A stretch of DNA of 64,000 bases, taken from SIRX01 sp965214475. GTDB taxonomy: Bacteria; Actinomycetota; Rubrobacteria; Rubrobacterales; Rubrobacteraceae. Of this stretch, positions 1-8,813 are shown in pieces; positions within the stretch are counted from its first letter, which is position 1, and every line of letters starts with the position of its first letter. The DNA lies in contig OZ243953.1 of assembly GCA_965214475.1 (NCBI GenBank), forward strand, positions 682,001 to 746,000, given 5' to 3'. Under the pieces are notes generated by a model, which had not been told where the DNA came from, did no database searches, and saw only the letters and a program-made list of their open reading frames with translations. A program made the position numbers and the translations under genes.

Positions 1-271
1 CGATCCACATTTTACTCTCGTACCGCAAAGAGTCAGTCTCGGCGTGTTAATTGACAGGTTTGTGTATTTCTACCTTATCTTTCGCTGCTATTCAGTTTTC
101 AAAGCCTCAAGCCCCTCGCCTCTCGGCGGAGCTAGTAACGGAACGAAACCTCTTTGAAGCGACTAAAACGCCCACCTTTCGGTGGGCCCGGAGTCTGATC
201 CCAGTTTGTTGGGAAGACTACCTGAAGCGCCTCGTTTCGGTTTTCAAGTCGTTTGCCGTCATACCTTGAGA
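1..271 (-). other. Probable rRNA operon leader with boxA-like elements
   Basis: No protein gene is credible here. Read on the minus strand, the stretch downstream of the 272-299 promoter holds two boxA-like sequences: one with core CTTGAAAACCGAAAC at about 235-250, and one with core CTTTGAAAACTGAATAG at about 87-104. The second closely resembles the antitermination boxA of Bacillus and actinobacterial rRNA leaders. Between them is a GNRA-type hairpin (GCCCACC-GAAA-GGTGGGC, 170-187) followed by a short T run. This is the usual architecture ahead of a 16S gene, which would begin just outside the left edge. The rRNA gene itself is not visible, so this is inference. Confidence 0.5.
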
Positions 272-299
272 AGTATACCAACCTCCCAGTAGTTGTCAA
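272..299 (-). promoter_or_regulatory. Strong sigma70-type promoter, probably for rRNA
   Basis: On the minus strand a perfect TTGACA (294-299) is followed after 16 bases by TATACT (272-277). It points leftward, away from tyrS, into the boxA-containing leader. It is the best consensus promoter seen in the window, as expected for a stable-RNA operon. Confidence 0.65.
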
Positions 300-382
300 C
301 TGATCTTTGGGAATTCAATGTAACTTCCCGCCAACCGCTTGCCACAACCACGCCGGGCATTGTAGCAGGTAGCTACCAGATG

Positions 383-1540
383 TCACGCGAGGGCTCGGGA
401 AAGCTTTGCATAGCGACGTTTCCCCACTTGTAGAACTCTACCTCCCAACGACTCCTGGGCCAGAGAGAGTTTCTCGTCTTGAACAACTTCTCCGTTTATC
501 CGTACCGCGCCGCCCCGGATAAACCGGCGGGCTTCGCCATTTGTATTAGCGAAACCTACGTGGGTGATGAGGTCTACGATCCAAACTTCGCCGTCTTCGG
601 GTAATAAGACTACGGGCACATCCTCCGGGATCTCGCGCCGCGAGTGGGAGTTGAAGGTTTTCTCGGCCTCTTCGATAGCATGTTCGCCATGAAAACGTCG
701 CACCAGAGAACGGGCGAGCTCTCGCTTCTGTTCGACGGGGTCCGCTTCGGGTAGAGGCTGGTTAAGAAGCTGAACGTAGTAGTCGGGCATGAGTTCATCC
801 GGAATGCGCATGACCTTACCGAACATGTCCTGGGGAGCCTCGGTTACGCCTATGTAGTTGCCGAGGGATTTGCTCATCTTCATAGATCCGTCGGTGCCGA
901 CCAGTAGCGGCGTGGTCATGACGCACTGTGGACGTTTGCCGTGGTACTCCATGATCTGACGCCCCATGAGCAGGTTGTAGAGTTGGTCGGTCCCCCCTAG
1001 CTCTATGTCGGCGTCTATGGCGACGGAATCGTAGGCCTGCATCAGGGGATAGAGGAGTTCGGTCAGCGTGATCGGATCTCCAGAAGCGTACCGTTTGGAG
1101 AAATCGTCGCGTTCTAGTATGCGGGCGACGGTGATAGCGCGAGTGAGTTGAATAATGTCGGCAAGCGCCAACGGCGCGAGCCACTCGGAATTGTGCCGAA
1201 CTTCGGTACGCTCGCGGTCGAGTATCAGGTACGCCTGGTCCAGATACGTCTCGGTGTTGTTAAGTATCTCCTCGTCGGACAGTACGGGGCGGGTCTTGGA
1301 ACGGCCTGACGGATCACCGATGCGGGCCGTGTAGTCACCTACTATCAGGACAGCCGTGTGGCCGAGGTTCTGAAACTGACGCAGTTTTTCTAGGACCACT
1401 GCGTGTCCCAGGTGTATATCGGGGGCCGTGGGGTCCAAGCCAAGTTTAACCCTCAGGTTTTCACCGCTTTCGAGGCGTAGCCCGAACTCCTCGCGAGGGA
1501 TTACGTCAACTGCGTTGCGAAATAAATTTTTGAAATCCAT
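383..1540 (-). CDS. tyrS: Tyrosyl-tRNA synthetase
   Basis: Cytoplasmic class I aminoacyl-tRNA synthetase that charges tRNA-Tyr. The Rossmann fold carries the HIGH-type signature HLGH at residues 43-46, a GDPSGR segment near 75-80, and an intact KMSKS loop at 221-225. An S4-like RNA-binding domain fills about the last 70 residues. Length (385 aa) and motifs fit the TyrZ-like bacterial branch. The ATG start lies only 65 bp from the divergent penicillin-binding-protein gene, so there is no room for a T-box leader. It reads toward the probable rRNA leader, with about 80 bp between its stop and that promoter. Confidence 0.95.
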   Translation of the reverse strand: MDFKNLFRNAVDVIPREEFGLRLESGENLRVKLGLDPTAPDIHLGHAVVLEKLRQFQNLGHTAVLIVGDYTARIGDPSGRSKTRPVLSDEEILNNTETYLDQAYLILDRERTEVRHNSEWLAPLALADIIQLTRAITVARILERDDFSKRYASGDPITLTELLYPLMQAYDSVAIDADIELGGTDQLYNLLMGRQIMEYHGKRPQCVMTTPLLVGTDGSMKMSKSLGNYIGVTEAPQDMFGKVMRIPDELMPDYYVQLLNQPLPEADPVEQKRELARSLVRRFHGEHAIEEAEKTFNSHSRREIPEDVPVVLLPEDGEVWIVDLITHVGFANTNGEARRFIRGGAVRINGEVVQDEKLSLAQESLGGRVLQVGKRRYAKLSRALA

Positions 1541-1605
1541 GCGGCTAATTTACCGTATGTGGAGCAGATGTAACAGAGCTATCGCTCGTGTAGTATACGA
1601 AGTCG

Positions 1606-3810
1606 ATGGTGCGAACCCGTCAGAAAAAGGGTGCAAAAGCCCCTAAATGGTCCGACGCAGGAAGGACCATTCGCCACCTCTCGAACTCCAGGAAAAAGAG
1701 TACCGCGAAGAACGGCCTCACCTACAAATTACTGCGGGGCCTTCTCCTCTTGCTTGCCTGTGGTTTGGTTGCGTTCGCAAGCTTCAGTTTTGGGGCTTAC
1801 TTTGGCCTCATGCAGAGTGTAGGAGATCCGGAAGAGCATAAAGTCAAAGCTACGGCCCCGACTTATATCTACTCGAAACCGCTTGGAGATACTGAAGGGT
1901 CACGGCGGGTTATCGGCACGATTTTCCATGGTGAAAACCGCAAAACGGCCTCTCTGCAAGAGATGCCGCCCAACCTCCTGAATGCCCTGGTGGCGAAGGA
2001 AGACGAGCGGTTTAGAGAGCACGCGGGCGTTGATCTATGGGGCATCATGCGGGCCCTATACGTGGATATTCGAGCCGGCGGAGCCGTAGAAGGTGCCAGT
2101 ACGATCACCCAGCAGTACGTCCGAAATGCCTACCTCACGCAAGATCGCACGGTCGCCCGCAAACTCAAAGAAGCGGCGATCGCGATAAAGGTGGAGCGCA
2201 AGATGGGTAAAGAGGAGATCCTGGGCAACTACCTCAATACGGTGTACTTTGGAAGCAACGCCTACGGCGTCCAGGCCGCAGCCGAGACCTATTTCGACAA
2301 ACCTGCAAAAGACCTGACGGTCGCCCAGTCGGCCACCCTAATCGGTCTTCTCTGGTCACCTTCGAGCCTCGGGAGCGACCGCAACGGGGCCGAAGTACAA
2401 CGCAACCTCGTGCTCCAAAAGATGTTCAACAACGGCTACATCTCTGAAAGCGGGTACACGCAAGCTTTAGATAAACCACTGTCCGAAAAGTGGCCGATGG
2501 CGCCGGTGCTGGACAGGGGCCTGGAAGGGTCCCAAGTGAGCCGGGAGTTCGCCGGACTGGTGCAGGAAGAGCTCGTCAACGAGTTGGGGGCCCGCGCGGC
2601 CTTCCAGGGGGGACTGGAAGTTCACACCACGCTGGACCTAAAGGCCCAAGTCGCCGCCCGTGAAACTCTCTACGGTCCGGCGGGATACCTATCCTACCCG
2701 GACAACCCGGACGCCGCCCTCGTCTCCATTGAGCCCGAGTCAGGGAAGATATTGGCCATGGTCGGAGACCGTGACGAAAGCTCGCAGTTCGACCTTGTGA
2801 CACAATCTCGGCGTCAGCCCGGCAGTTCGTTCAAGACGTTCGCGCTCATCGCCGCGTTGGAGCAAGGTATAGACCCCTCCACCGAATATCTTTCTGGCCC
2901 AAAGTCCTATGAGGTTCAGCATGAAAATGGTCGCTTCGAGACTTGGGAGGTAGAGAATTTCGATAGCGAAAACCGAGGCTGGATCCCCCTGGAAGAAGCC
3001 CTCTGGCAGTCGGACAACTCCGTATTTACAGACCTCGTAATGAACACCGATGGTCGAGGACTCACCGGTGGACCCGCCGTAGTAGTTGACGTTGCAAAAA
3101 GGCTCGGTATTTCGACAGGTTTCGGAGACGAGCTGCATCCCTCGCTTGCCCTCGGCACCGAAGAAGTCTCCCCACTGGACATGGCCCACGCTTACGCCAC
3201 CATCGCCAACAAAGGACGTAAGGTCGAGCTACGGACGATCTCGCAGGTGATCGAAACAACGAAACCGGGGAAGGACAAAGTCGTTTACGAGGCACCGGAA
3301 CCAGAAGGGGAGCAGGTCATAGCCACCGAGGTAGCGGTGAAGGCTACGGAAATTCTGGTCGGCGACATCAAGAAGGGTATCGCCTACAAGGCGGATCTGG
3401 AAGACCGCACCGTCGCCGGCAAAACCGGGACGAGCGAACGCTTTTTCGACTCCTGGTTTGTCGGCTACACGCCCCAGATCACGACCGCCGTCTGGATGGG
3501 CTACGCGGAGGGCGGTGCAGACCTCGAAGGACTCCTGAACCTCGGCGCCCAATACGTCGGCCCGATAGAACCCCCGGCGGTCATCTGGCGCGAGTACACC
3601 CGGAGCGTGCTAGAGGGTAAACCCGCCGAAGAATTCGAGAACGTGGACACTTCGCGCTACGATCCCCCACCTCCCCCGCCGCGTCCGGCGGGATCTGCCG
3701 TACCCGGGGGGAACGGTACAACCACCGGTCCTGCAGCGGAAACAGGAACTCTTACGCCGAACGCTGCAGGCCGCGGGCAGCGAGGTGTTTGGGCGGAACA
3801 GACACGTTAG
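1606..3810 (+). CDS. Class A penicillin-binding protein (transglycosylase/transpeptidase)
   Basis: Bifunctional cell-wall polymerase anchored in the membrane. A basic cytoplasmic N-terminus is followed by one transmembrane helix (about residues 42-68). The GT51 glycosyltransferase domain has the EDERF catalytic motif (E132) and GASTITQQ at 163-170. The transpeptidase domain has SSFK (catalytic S407), SDN (469-471) and KTGT (606-609). A proline- and glycine-rich tail with a run of prolines ends the protein. It elongates glycan strands and cross-links them outside the membrane. The promoter must lie in the 65-bp divergent gap with tyrS. The 3' end overlaps the convergent glycosylase gene by 59 bp. 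Confidence 0.95.
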   Translation: MVRTRQKKGAKAPKWSDAGRTIRHLSNSRKKSTAKNGLTYKLLRGLLLLLACGLVAFASFSFGAYFGLMQSVGDPEEHKVKATAPTYIYSKPLGDTEGSRRVIGTIFHGENRKTASLQEMPPNLLNALVAKEDERFREHAGVDLWGIMRALYVDIRAGGAVEGASTITQQYVRNAYLTQDRTVARKLKEAAIAIKVERKMGKEEILGNYLNTVYFGSNAYGVQAAAETYFDKPAKDLTVAQSATLIGLLWSPSSLGSDRNGAEVQRNLVLQKMFNNGYISESGYTQALDKPLSEKWPMAPVLDRGLEGSQVSREFAGLVQEELVNELGARAAFQGGLEVHTTLDLKAQVAARETLYGPAGYLSYPDNPDAALVSIEPESGKILAMVGDRDESSQFDLVTQSRRQPGSSFKTFALIAALEQGIDPSTEYLSGPKSYEVQHENGRFETWEVENFDSENRGWIPLEEALWQSDNSVFTDLVMNTDGRGLTGGPAVVVDVAKRLGISTGFGDELHPSLALGTEEVSPLDMAHAYATIANKGRKVELRTISQVIETTKPGKDKVVYEAPEPEGEQVIATEVAVKATEILVGDIKKGIAYKADLEDRTVAGKTGTSERFFDSWFVGYTPQITTAVWMGYAEGGADLEGLLNLGAQYVGPIEPPAVIWREYTRSVLEGKPAEEFENVDTSRYDPPPPPPRPAGSAVPGGNGTTTGPAAETGTLTPNAAGRGQRGVWAEQTR

Positions 3811-4312
3811 GGTCGTCTAGCACCAAATACCGCCAGGGAAGCTCTGTGCCGCGGCTGATGCCTATGCGGGTCGTAGACGCTATCTCACCGTCCGGCGGTT
3901 CACCCCATACAACACTCAAGTTACCGTTTGTCAGGTCTATACCATCGTGCTCGAGCGTAATGCCGAACGCTTGGGTGAGCTTGCCGGGCCCGGTGCAGAG
4001 GTCCAGCTTTCCCCGCCGCTCCATCATAAGCTCCAATCCGTCGAGCGGCTTTAAGGCACGAATCAGGACCGCACTCCCCACCCCTTCGTCTTCACAAACC
4101 AGGTTGATCAGGCGGTGCACCCCGTAGGAGAGGTAGACGTAGGCGAGTCCAGGAGGGCTAAAAATGGTGCGATTGTACATAGTACCGACATTTTTGTAGG
4201 CGTGGCAAGCCGGATCGTCTGGACGATAAGCCTCGGTCTCGACGATAACGCCCGACGTTCGACCTTCGGGCGAGTCGTGTACGAGAACGCACCCTAGAAG
4301 GTCAACCGCCAC
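3752..4312 (-). CDS. DNA-3-methyladenine glycosylase (AAG/MPG family)
   Basis: Base-excision-repair glycosylase that removes alkylated purines. The AAG family pattern is clear: LLGCVLVHD near the N-terminus, the VETEAY catalytic strand, a YVYLSYG segment, LIRALKPLDG and the conserved GPGKLTQAFGI loop. The first start codon available in frame is the GTG at 4312, but the family's N-terminal strand (here TDFYYRDPLDVAVDLLG) is encoded further upstream in the same frame, where I find no ATG, GTG or TTG. The true start is therefore uncertain: a rare codon, or frameshifted coupling to the upstream DUF370 gene. The 3' end overlaps the convergent PBP gene. Confidence 0.85.
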   Translation of the reverse strand: MAVDLLGCVLVHDSPEGRTSGVIVETEAYRPDDPACHAYKNVGTMYNRTIFSPPGLAYVYLSYGVHRLINLVCEDEGVGSAVLIRALKPLDGLELMMERRGKLDLCTGPGKLTQAFGITLEHDGIDLTNGNLSVVWGEPPDGEIASTTRIGISRGTELPWRYLVLDDPNVSVPPKHLAARGLQRSA

Positions 4313-4344
4313 ATCTAGCGGGTCCCGGTAATAGAAATCGGTTT

Positions 4345-4704
4345 TTAGAACATTTTCAGAGATTCTTGCTCTCCAGTGAGGTCTGTTATGCGGCGGGACA
4401 ACTCATCCAGGTCCAGCCCGGCTTCCGAGCGGATCGAGGACTTCAGCAGCGGCCTGACCTGCCCGATCTGCATCTGCAACCCTCGCAGAAGCTCTACAGT
4501 CCCACTCTCCGCGCCGACCATGTCCCGCAGGATCGTGGTCTCAGTCCGACCAGCGACCAGCGGCTCGGGGATGTTCTCGACGTAGACTAACGTGCGTCGG
4601 CCACTGCCCCGATCCTCTTCTATGGGCAACAGGGCAACAATCCTGTCGGAGCGCACGAACTTGCCAAACCCCAGCGAAACCAGCCGATCCGGAACGATTT
4701 TCAT
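4345..4704 (-). CDS. DUF370 (RemA-like) family protein
   Basis: 119 aa. The first 60 residues match the DUF370/RemA pattern: a short strand ending LGFGKFVRSDRIVAL, then GRRTLVYVENIPEPLVAGRTETTILRDM-type sequence. RemA of Bacillus subtilis is a DNA-binding matrix-gene activator; whether this homologue binds DNA is unknown. The remainder looks helical and is unlike RemA, so it may be a lineage-specific extension. Its ATG start and position suggest it is co-transcribed with the glycosylase gene, whose N-terminal coding sequence overlaps its 3' end in another frame. Confidence 0.65.
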   Translation of the reverse strand: MKIVPDRLVSLGFGKFVRSDRIVALLPIEEDRGSGRRTLVYVENIPEPLVAGRTETTILRDMVGAESGTVELLRGLQMQIGQVRPLLKSSIRSEAGLDLDELSRRITDLTGEQESLKMF

Positions 4705-4758
4705 AGTAGGTGAATTCTAACAGAGCGCATCCCCCGCAAAACCGCTATATTTGGCGGC

Positions 4759-5313
4759 GTGCGTCTGCTGGGAAAGACAAAGCGTCTGAAGGGCGAGAAC
4801 ATCGAGCTTCGCCGGCACGTCCGGGAGAACTATTCGCTGTACGCCCGTTGGTACGGGGACCCGGAGATCTGGCACCTCACCAGTTGGACCTCGGCGCCCA
4901 TAAGCCAATCCGCTGTAGAGCGACTCTTCGAGGATCGCGAGAAGTCCATCACCGACGACTCTTTCGCCATACACGTTCGGGGCCTGCGCGAGCCCATCGG
5001 CGTTATAAGCCTGATGAACGTTAGCGAGGCCAACGCCTCAGCGGACCTGTCCGTGATCCTCGGCCCCTCCGAAGAGCGAGACCAGGGCTACGGCGCCGAC
5101 GCGATCAGTACGATCCTCGACTACGCCTTCGGAGAACTGGAGCTACACCGCGTCAGCCTGAGCGTCTTCGTATTCAACGAGCCGGCCATCGCCACCTACG
5201 AAAAGCTCGGTTTCCGAAAAGAAGGCCGCTACCGCGAAGCGGTAAAGCGCGAAGAGACCTTCCGGGACGCCATCCTTATGAGCATCCTCGGCCACGAGTG
5301 GCGGGCGGAGTAG
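4759..5313 (+). CDS. GNAT-family N-acetyltransferase (RimJ/RimL-like)
   Basis: 184-aa acetyltransferase of the RimJ/RimL type, likely modifying a protein N-terminus or a small amine. The acetyl-CoA-binding segment is visible in GPSEERDQGYGADA (about residues 110-123), followed by the typical LHRVSLSVFVFNEPAI and YEKLGFRKEGR strands. The start is GTG at 4759 with no obvious Shine-Dalgarno sequence, so translation may be leaderless. It ends 5 bp before the convergent pheT gene. The substrate cannot be read from the sequence. Confidence 0.85.
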   Translation: MRLLGKTKRLKGENIELRRHVRENYSLYARWYGDPEIWHLTSWTSAPISQSAVERLFEDREKSITDDSFAIHVRGLREPIGVISLMNVSEANASADLSVILGPSEERDQGYGADAISTILDYAFGELELHRVSLSVFVFNEPAIATYEKLGFRKEGRYREAVKREETFRDAILMSILGHEWRAE

Positions 5314-5318
5314 AGAGC

Positions 5319-7757
5319 CTAGCCCCTGATCCGGGCGCCGAACTCGTTCTCCAGAAGCTCCACTACGAGCCCGATTTCCGCATCTACCGCCTCATCAGTG
5401 AGCGTCTCTTCACCCTGGAGTGTGAAACTCAGCGCCAGGCTCTTTTTGCCCTCCGGCACCTGGGACCCCTCATAGACATCGAAGACCCGAACCCCTTTCA
5501 GCAGAGGGCTCGGCAACGATTTCACGGCCTCGACCAACGCACCGGCCCGAATTTCTTCTTCCACGAAGACCGCGAGGTCGCGGATGACGGCCGGCACATT
5601 ATTGAAGCCCTCGAAGCAAAGATCCGGGTCCGGCTCACAGAGCGCCAGGTTCAACTCGAAGGCCGCCACCGGCCACCCTTCCAACTCGAACTTTTCCGCA
5701 ACCTCCGGGTGGAGCTCTCCAACCCATCCGGCCGCTTCACCACCGACCATCACCCGGGCCGAGCGCCCCGGATGCAGGAAGGATTCCCTGTGTGCCTCGA
5801 ACGTTGCTCCGAGCATCAGACGCTCGACGATGCCCTTGGCCTCGAAAAAGCCGGCGCGCCGTTCAGGCGAGTTCCAGCCGACGGCCTGTATAGTACCGGC
5901 GAGTACCGCAGCGACCTTCGTGGTTTCTTCCACGCCCATGAGGCCGGAGGCGCTTTCCGGGTCCGACACCACGCCGGTGAACCGGAACCGGTTCGCCGTC
6001 TCTCTATCTTCTGAAGGGTTTGCGGCGAACACGCTACCCAACTCGAACAGGGCGCCGCCCCGAATGCCGAACGCGCGGTTGCGAGCCATGGCGTCGAGCA
6101 AGCCAGGCAGCAGGGTGGTGCGAAGCAGGCTGCCCTCCTGGCTCAGAGGATTTTCTATCTCTACTATCCGTCCATTACTCTCCATGCCGAGGTTTCTCCA
6201 CCACCGACGAGGTCCGGAGGGATAGGTGATCGCTTCGGAGAGGCCGAGGTCAGAGAGAGTCCGGCGCATAAGACGGGTCTCGCGTTGCTGGGCGGTCAGA
6301 CTGCCGGGCTGCGGAACTCTCGGCAGTTTCTCGGGGATGCGATCTAGGCCAACCAGCCGTCCGACCTCCTCGATGAGATCCGCCTCCCGTCGCAAGTCCC
6401 GGCGAAAGGTCGGCACTTCCGCTATCAGGCGATCATCCTCCCCGCTCCGGGTCTCGCAACCCAGCGAGTCCAATATTTCAGTCGCCTCGTCTTCTTTTAT
6501 GATCATGCCGAGCAACAATTCCGCACGATCCAGGCGCAGTGGAACCTCCCAGGACTGTACCGGCTCCGGGTAGTGGATGAGAGTGTCATCGGCGGCCCGG
6601 CCTCCGGCGTGCTCGGTCAGCAGACCAGTGACCCGGTCCATCGCGAAGCCCACCATGTTCGGGTCCAGGTCGCGTTCGAAGCGGCCCGAGGCGTCGGTAC
6701 GGATGCCGAGCCTTTGTGAAGTTTCCATGATGTTGCGGCCATTGAAGTTGGCTACCTCGATCAGCAAGTCCGTCGTATCCTCACCTACCTCAGTGTCCTC
6801 GCCACCCATAACCCCGGCGATGGCCCGTCCACGCTCTTCATCCGCAATAACGAGCATGTTCTCTTCCAGGTCGCGGACAGCGCCATCCAGGAGCGTTATC
6901 TTCTCCTCCGGTCGCGCCCGGCGAACGGCGATGCCGCCAGCGATCTTCGCAGCATCGAAGGCGTGGATGGGCTGGCCGGTCTCCAGCATGGCGTAGTTGG
7001 TCGCGTCCACGATCGCGTTGATCGGGCGCATCCCGGCGGCGAAGACCCTACGCCGCACCTCAATGGGCGATTTCTTGCCCGCAACCACGCCGGAAACGCG
7101 CCGCAGATCGTAGCGTGGGCAAAGATCGGTATCCTCGACCCGTAGGCCATATTCATCTGTGGGCTCTCCGCCCGTCTCGAAATGTGGCTCGGGGATGCGG
7201 AAATTCGTGCGGAGGATGGCGGCGAGTTCGCGGGCTATGCCGATCATACCCATCAAGTCCGGCCGGTTCGGGGTTATCTCTATATCCAGCACCGCTTCAC
7301 CGACCGGAAAGTGATCCTCTACCGGCTTGCCGACTTCGTACGACTCGTCCAGCAGCAGTATGCCGGTATGTTCTTGTGAGATACCAAGCTCGCGCTCGCT
7401 CATCATCATCCCGTAGGATTCGATCCCCCGCAGCTTCGCCTTCTTCAGCTTTGTCCCGTCGGCCATTACGCTGCCGGGCAGTACGACCGGTATGCGGGCG
7501 CCTGGGTATGGGTTGGGAGCGCCGGCGACTATCTGGACCTCTTCCCCCCCGAGGTCGACCTTCGCCACATTGAGCCGGTCGGCGTTCGGGTGCGGGCCGA
7601 ACTCCTGCACCTCTCCCACCACGACCTCACCGTCCGTCACGCCGAACCGTTCGACGCCATCTACTTCCTGGCTGTGGAGCGAGAAGATCTCTACTAGCTC
7701 TTTGGCCGTGAGGTCGAAGTCTATGTACTCACGGAGCCAACTTAACGGAACGCGCAA
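5319..7757 (-). CDS. pheT: Phenylalanyl-tRNA synthetase beta subunit
   Basis: 812-aa beta chain of the (alpha-beta)2 enzyme that charges tRNA-Phe. In order it shows the OB-fold tRNA-binding domain (EMAP-like, about 40-150, with FGPHPNADRLNVAKVD), the B3/B4 editing domain, the B5 domain, the class II-like core, and the C-terminal anticodon-binding FDX-ACB domain ending near VELLENEFGARIR. Length is normal for bacteria. It is the last gene of the minus-strand translation operon, 19 bp after pheS. Confidence 0.96.
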   Translation of the reverse strand: MRVPLSWLREYIDFDLTAKELVEIFSLHSQEVDGVERFGVTDGEVVVGEVQEFGPHPNADRLNVAKVDLGGEEVQIVAGAPNPYPGARIPVVLPGSVMADGTKLKKAKLRGIESYGMMMSERELGISQEHTGILLLDESYEVGKPVEDHFPVGEAVLDIEITPNRPDLMGMIGIARELAAILRTNFRIPEPHFETGGEPTDEYGLRVEDTDLCPRYDLRRVSGVVAGKKSPIEVRRRVFAAGMRPINAIVDATNYAMLETGQPIHAFDAAKIAGGIAVRRARPEEKITLLDGAVRDLEENMLVIADEERGRAIAGVMGGEDTEVGEDTTDLLIEVANFNGRNIMETSQRLGIRTDASGRFERDLDPNMVGFAMDRVTGLLTEHAGGRAADDTLIHYPEPVQSWEVPLRLDRAELLLGMIIKEDEATEILDSLGCETRSGEDDRLIAEVPTFRRDLRREADLIEEVGRLVGLDRIPEKLPRVPQPGSLTAQQRETRLMRRTLSDLGLSEAITYPSGPRRWWRNLGMESNGRIVEIENPLSQEGSLLRTTLLPGLLDAMARNRAFGIRGGALFELGSVFAANPSEDRETANRFRFTGVVSDPESASGLMGVEETTKVAAVLAGTIQAVGWNSPERRAGFFEAKGIVERLMLGATFEAHRESFLHPGRSARVMVGGEAAGWVGELHPEVAEKFELEGWPVAAFELNLALCEPDPDLCFEGFNNVPAVIRDLAVFVEEEIRAGALVEAVKSLPSPLLKGVRVFDVYEGSQVPEGKKSLALSFTLQGEETLTDEAVDAEIGLVVELLENEFGARIRG

Positions 7758-7776
7758 AAGTGTGCCTTTCTAAGGA

Positions 7777-8805
7777 TTAGAACTGGTTCAGGAAACGGAG
7801 GTCGCCCTCGAAGAACATTCGAAGGTCCGGTATGCCGTACTTAACCATCGCCATCCGGTCAGGGCCCATCCCGAAAGCGAATCCCGTATATTCCTCCGAG
7901 TCGTAGCCGACTTCTTCGAGCACCGCCGGGTCTACCATCCCGGCGCCGAGCATCTCCAGCCAGCCGCTGCCCTTGCAGACCTTGCATCGCGGGTCTTCAC
8001 CGCCACAGACAAAGCAACTAACATCCAACTCCACGCTCGGCTCGGTAAACGGGAAGAATCCCGGTCTAAGACGAACGCCAACTTCCTCGCCGAAAACGTA
8101 CCGGGCCATCTCCGCCAGCGTTCCCTTTAGATGTGCAAGAGTAATTCCTTTATCTACGGCGAGACCTTCGATCTGGTGGAACATCGGCGTGTGGGTCGGA
8201 TCTGAGTCTCGCCGGAAAGTCTTCCCTGGAACGACCACGTAGATCGGGGGTTCCTGAGAGAGCATGGTCCGCACCTGTACCGGCGACGTGTGCGTCCTCA
8301 ACACCAATCCTTCGTCCACAAAGAAGGTGTCGTGTTCGCTGCGCGCCGGATGTCCTGGTGGGATGTTGAGCGCGGTGAAGTTATAGTAGTCGGTCTCTAC
8401 TTCCGGCCCTTCGGCAACCTTGTAGCCTAGCCCGACGAAGAAGTCCACCACGTCGTCGATCACACGTAGCGTAGGATGAAGACTCCCCTTCGAATACGGC
8501 ACGCCAGGGAGTGTGACATCCACGGCTTCTTCCCGCAGACGAACCTCACGCTCAGCGGCTCCTAACTCGTCGGCCTGCTCCTTAATGGCGGCCTCTATGT
8601 TGCGCGAGGCGAGGTTCGAGGCCCGGCCGACCTCTTTCCGCTCTTCTGGGGATAGAGACCCGATACTTTTCTTGATCTCTGTAAGCTCCGCCGAACGACC
8701 GAGAAACTGAACCCGCAATTTCTCCAACTCGGAAGTTGAGTCAGCCGCTGTTACGGCCGACAGGGCTTCGGATTGCAGCTCTTTTATGCGCTCTGTAACT
8801 GACAT
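7777..8805 (-). CDS. pheS: Phenylalanyl-tRNA synthetase alpha subunit
   Basis: 342-aa catalytic subunit. An N-terminal helical coiled-coil (about 1-85) precedes the class II core, which has motif 2 around PGKTFRRDSDPTHTPMFHQ, a VELDVSC strand, and motif 3 in GFAFGMGPDRMAMVKYGI. A four-cysteine insertion (CFVCGGEDPRCKVCKG) probably binds zinc or stabilises the fold and is common in this family. It follows the SpoU methyltransferase gene by 8 bp and precedes pheT. Confidence 0.96.
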   Translation of the reverse strand: MSVTERIKELQSEALSAVTAADSTSELEKLRVQFLGRSAELTEIKKSIGSLSPEERKEVGRASNLASRNIEAAIKEQADELGAAEREVRLREEAVDVTLPGVPYSKGSLHPTLRVIDDVVDFFVGLGYKVAEGPEVETDYYNFTALNIPPGHPARSEHDTFFVDEGLVLRTHTSPVQVRTMLSQEPPIYVVVPGKTFRRDSDPTHTPMFHQIEGLAVDKGITLAHLKGTLAEMARYVFGEEVGVRLRPGFFPFTEPSVELDVSCFVCGGEDPRCKVCKGSGWLEMLGAGMVDPAVLEEVGYDSEEYTGFAFGMGPDRMAMVKYGIPDLRMFFEGDLRFLNQF

Positions 8806-8813
8806 GTAGGCGG

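Noticed and set aside
51..269. A 72-codon plus-strand open frame in the leader region
   Set aside because: No Shine-Dalgarno sequence or protein-like pattern; the stretch is better explained by the minus-strand rRNA-type leader.
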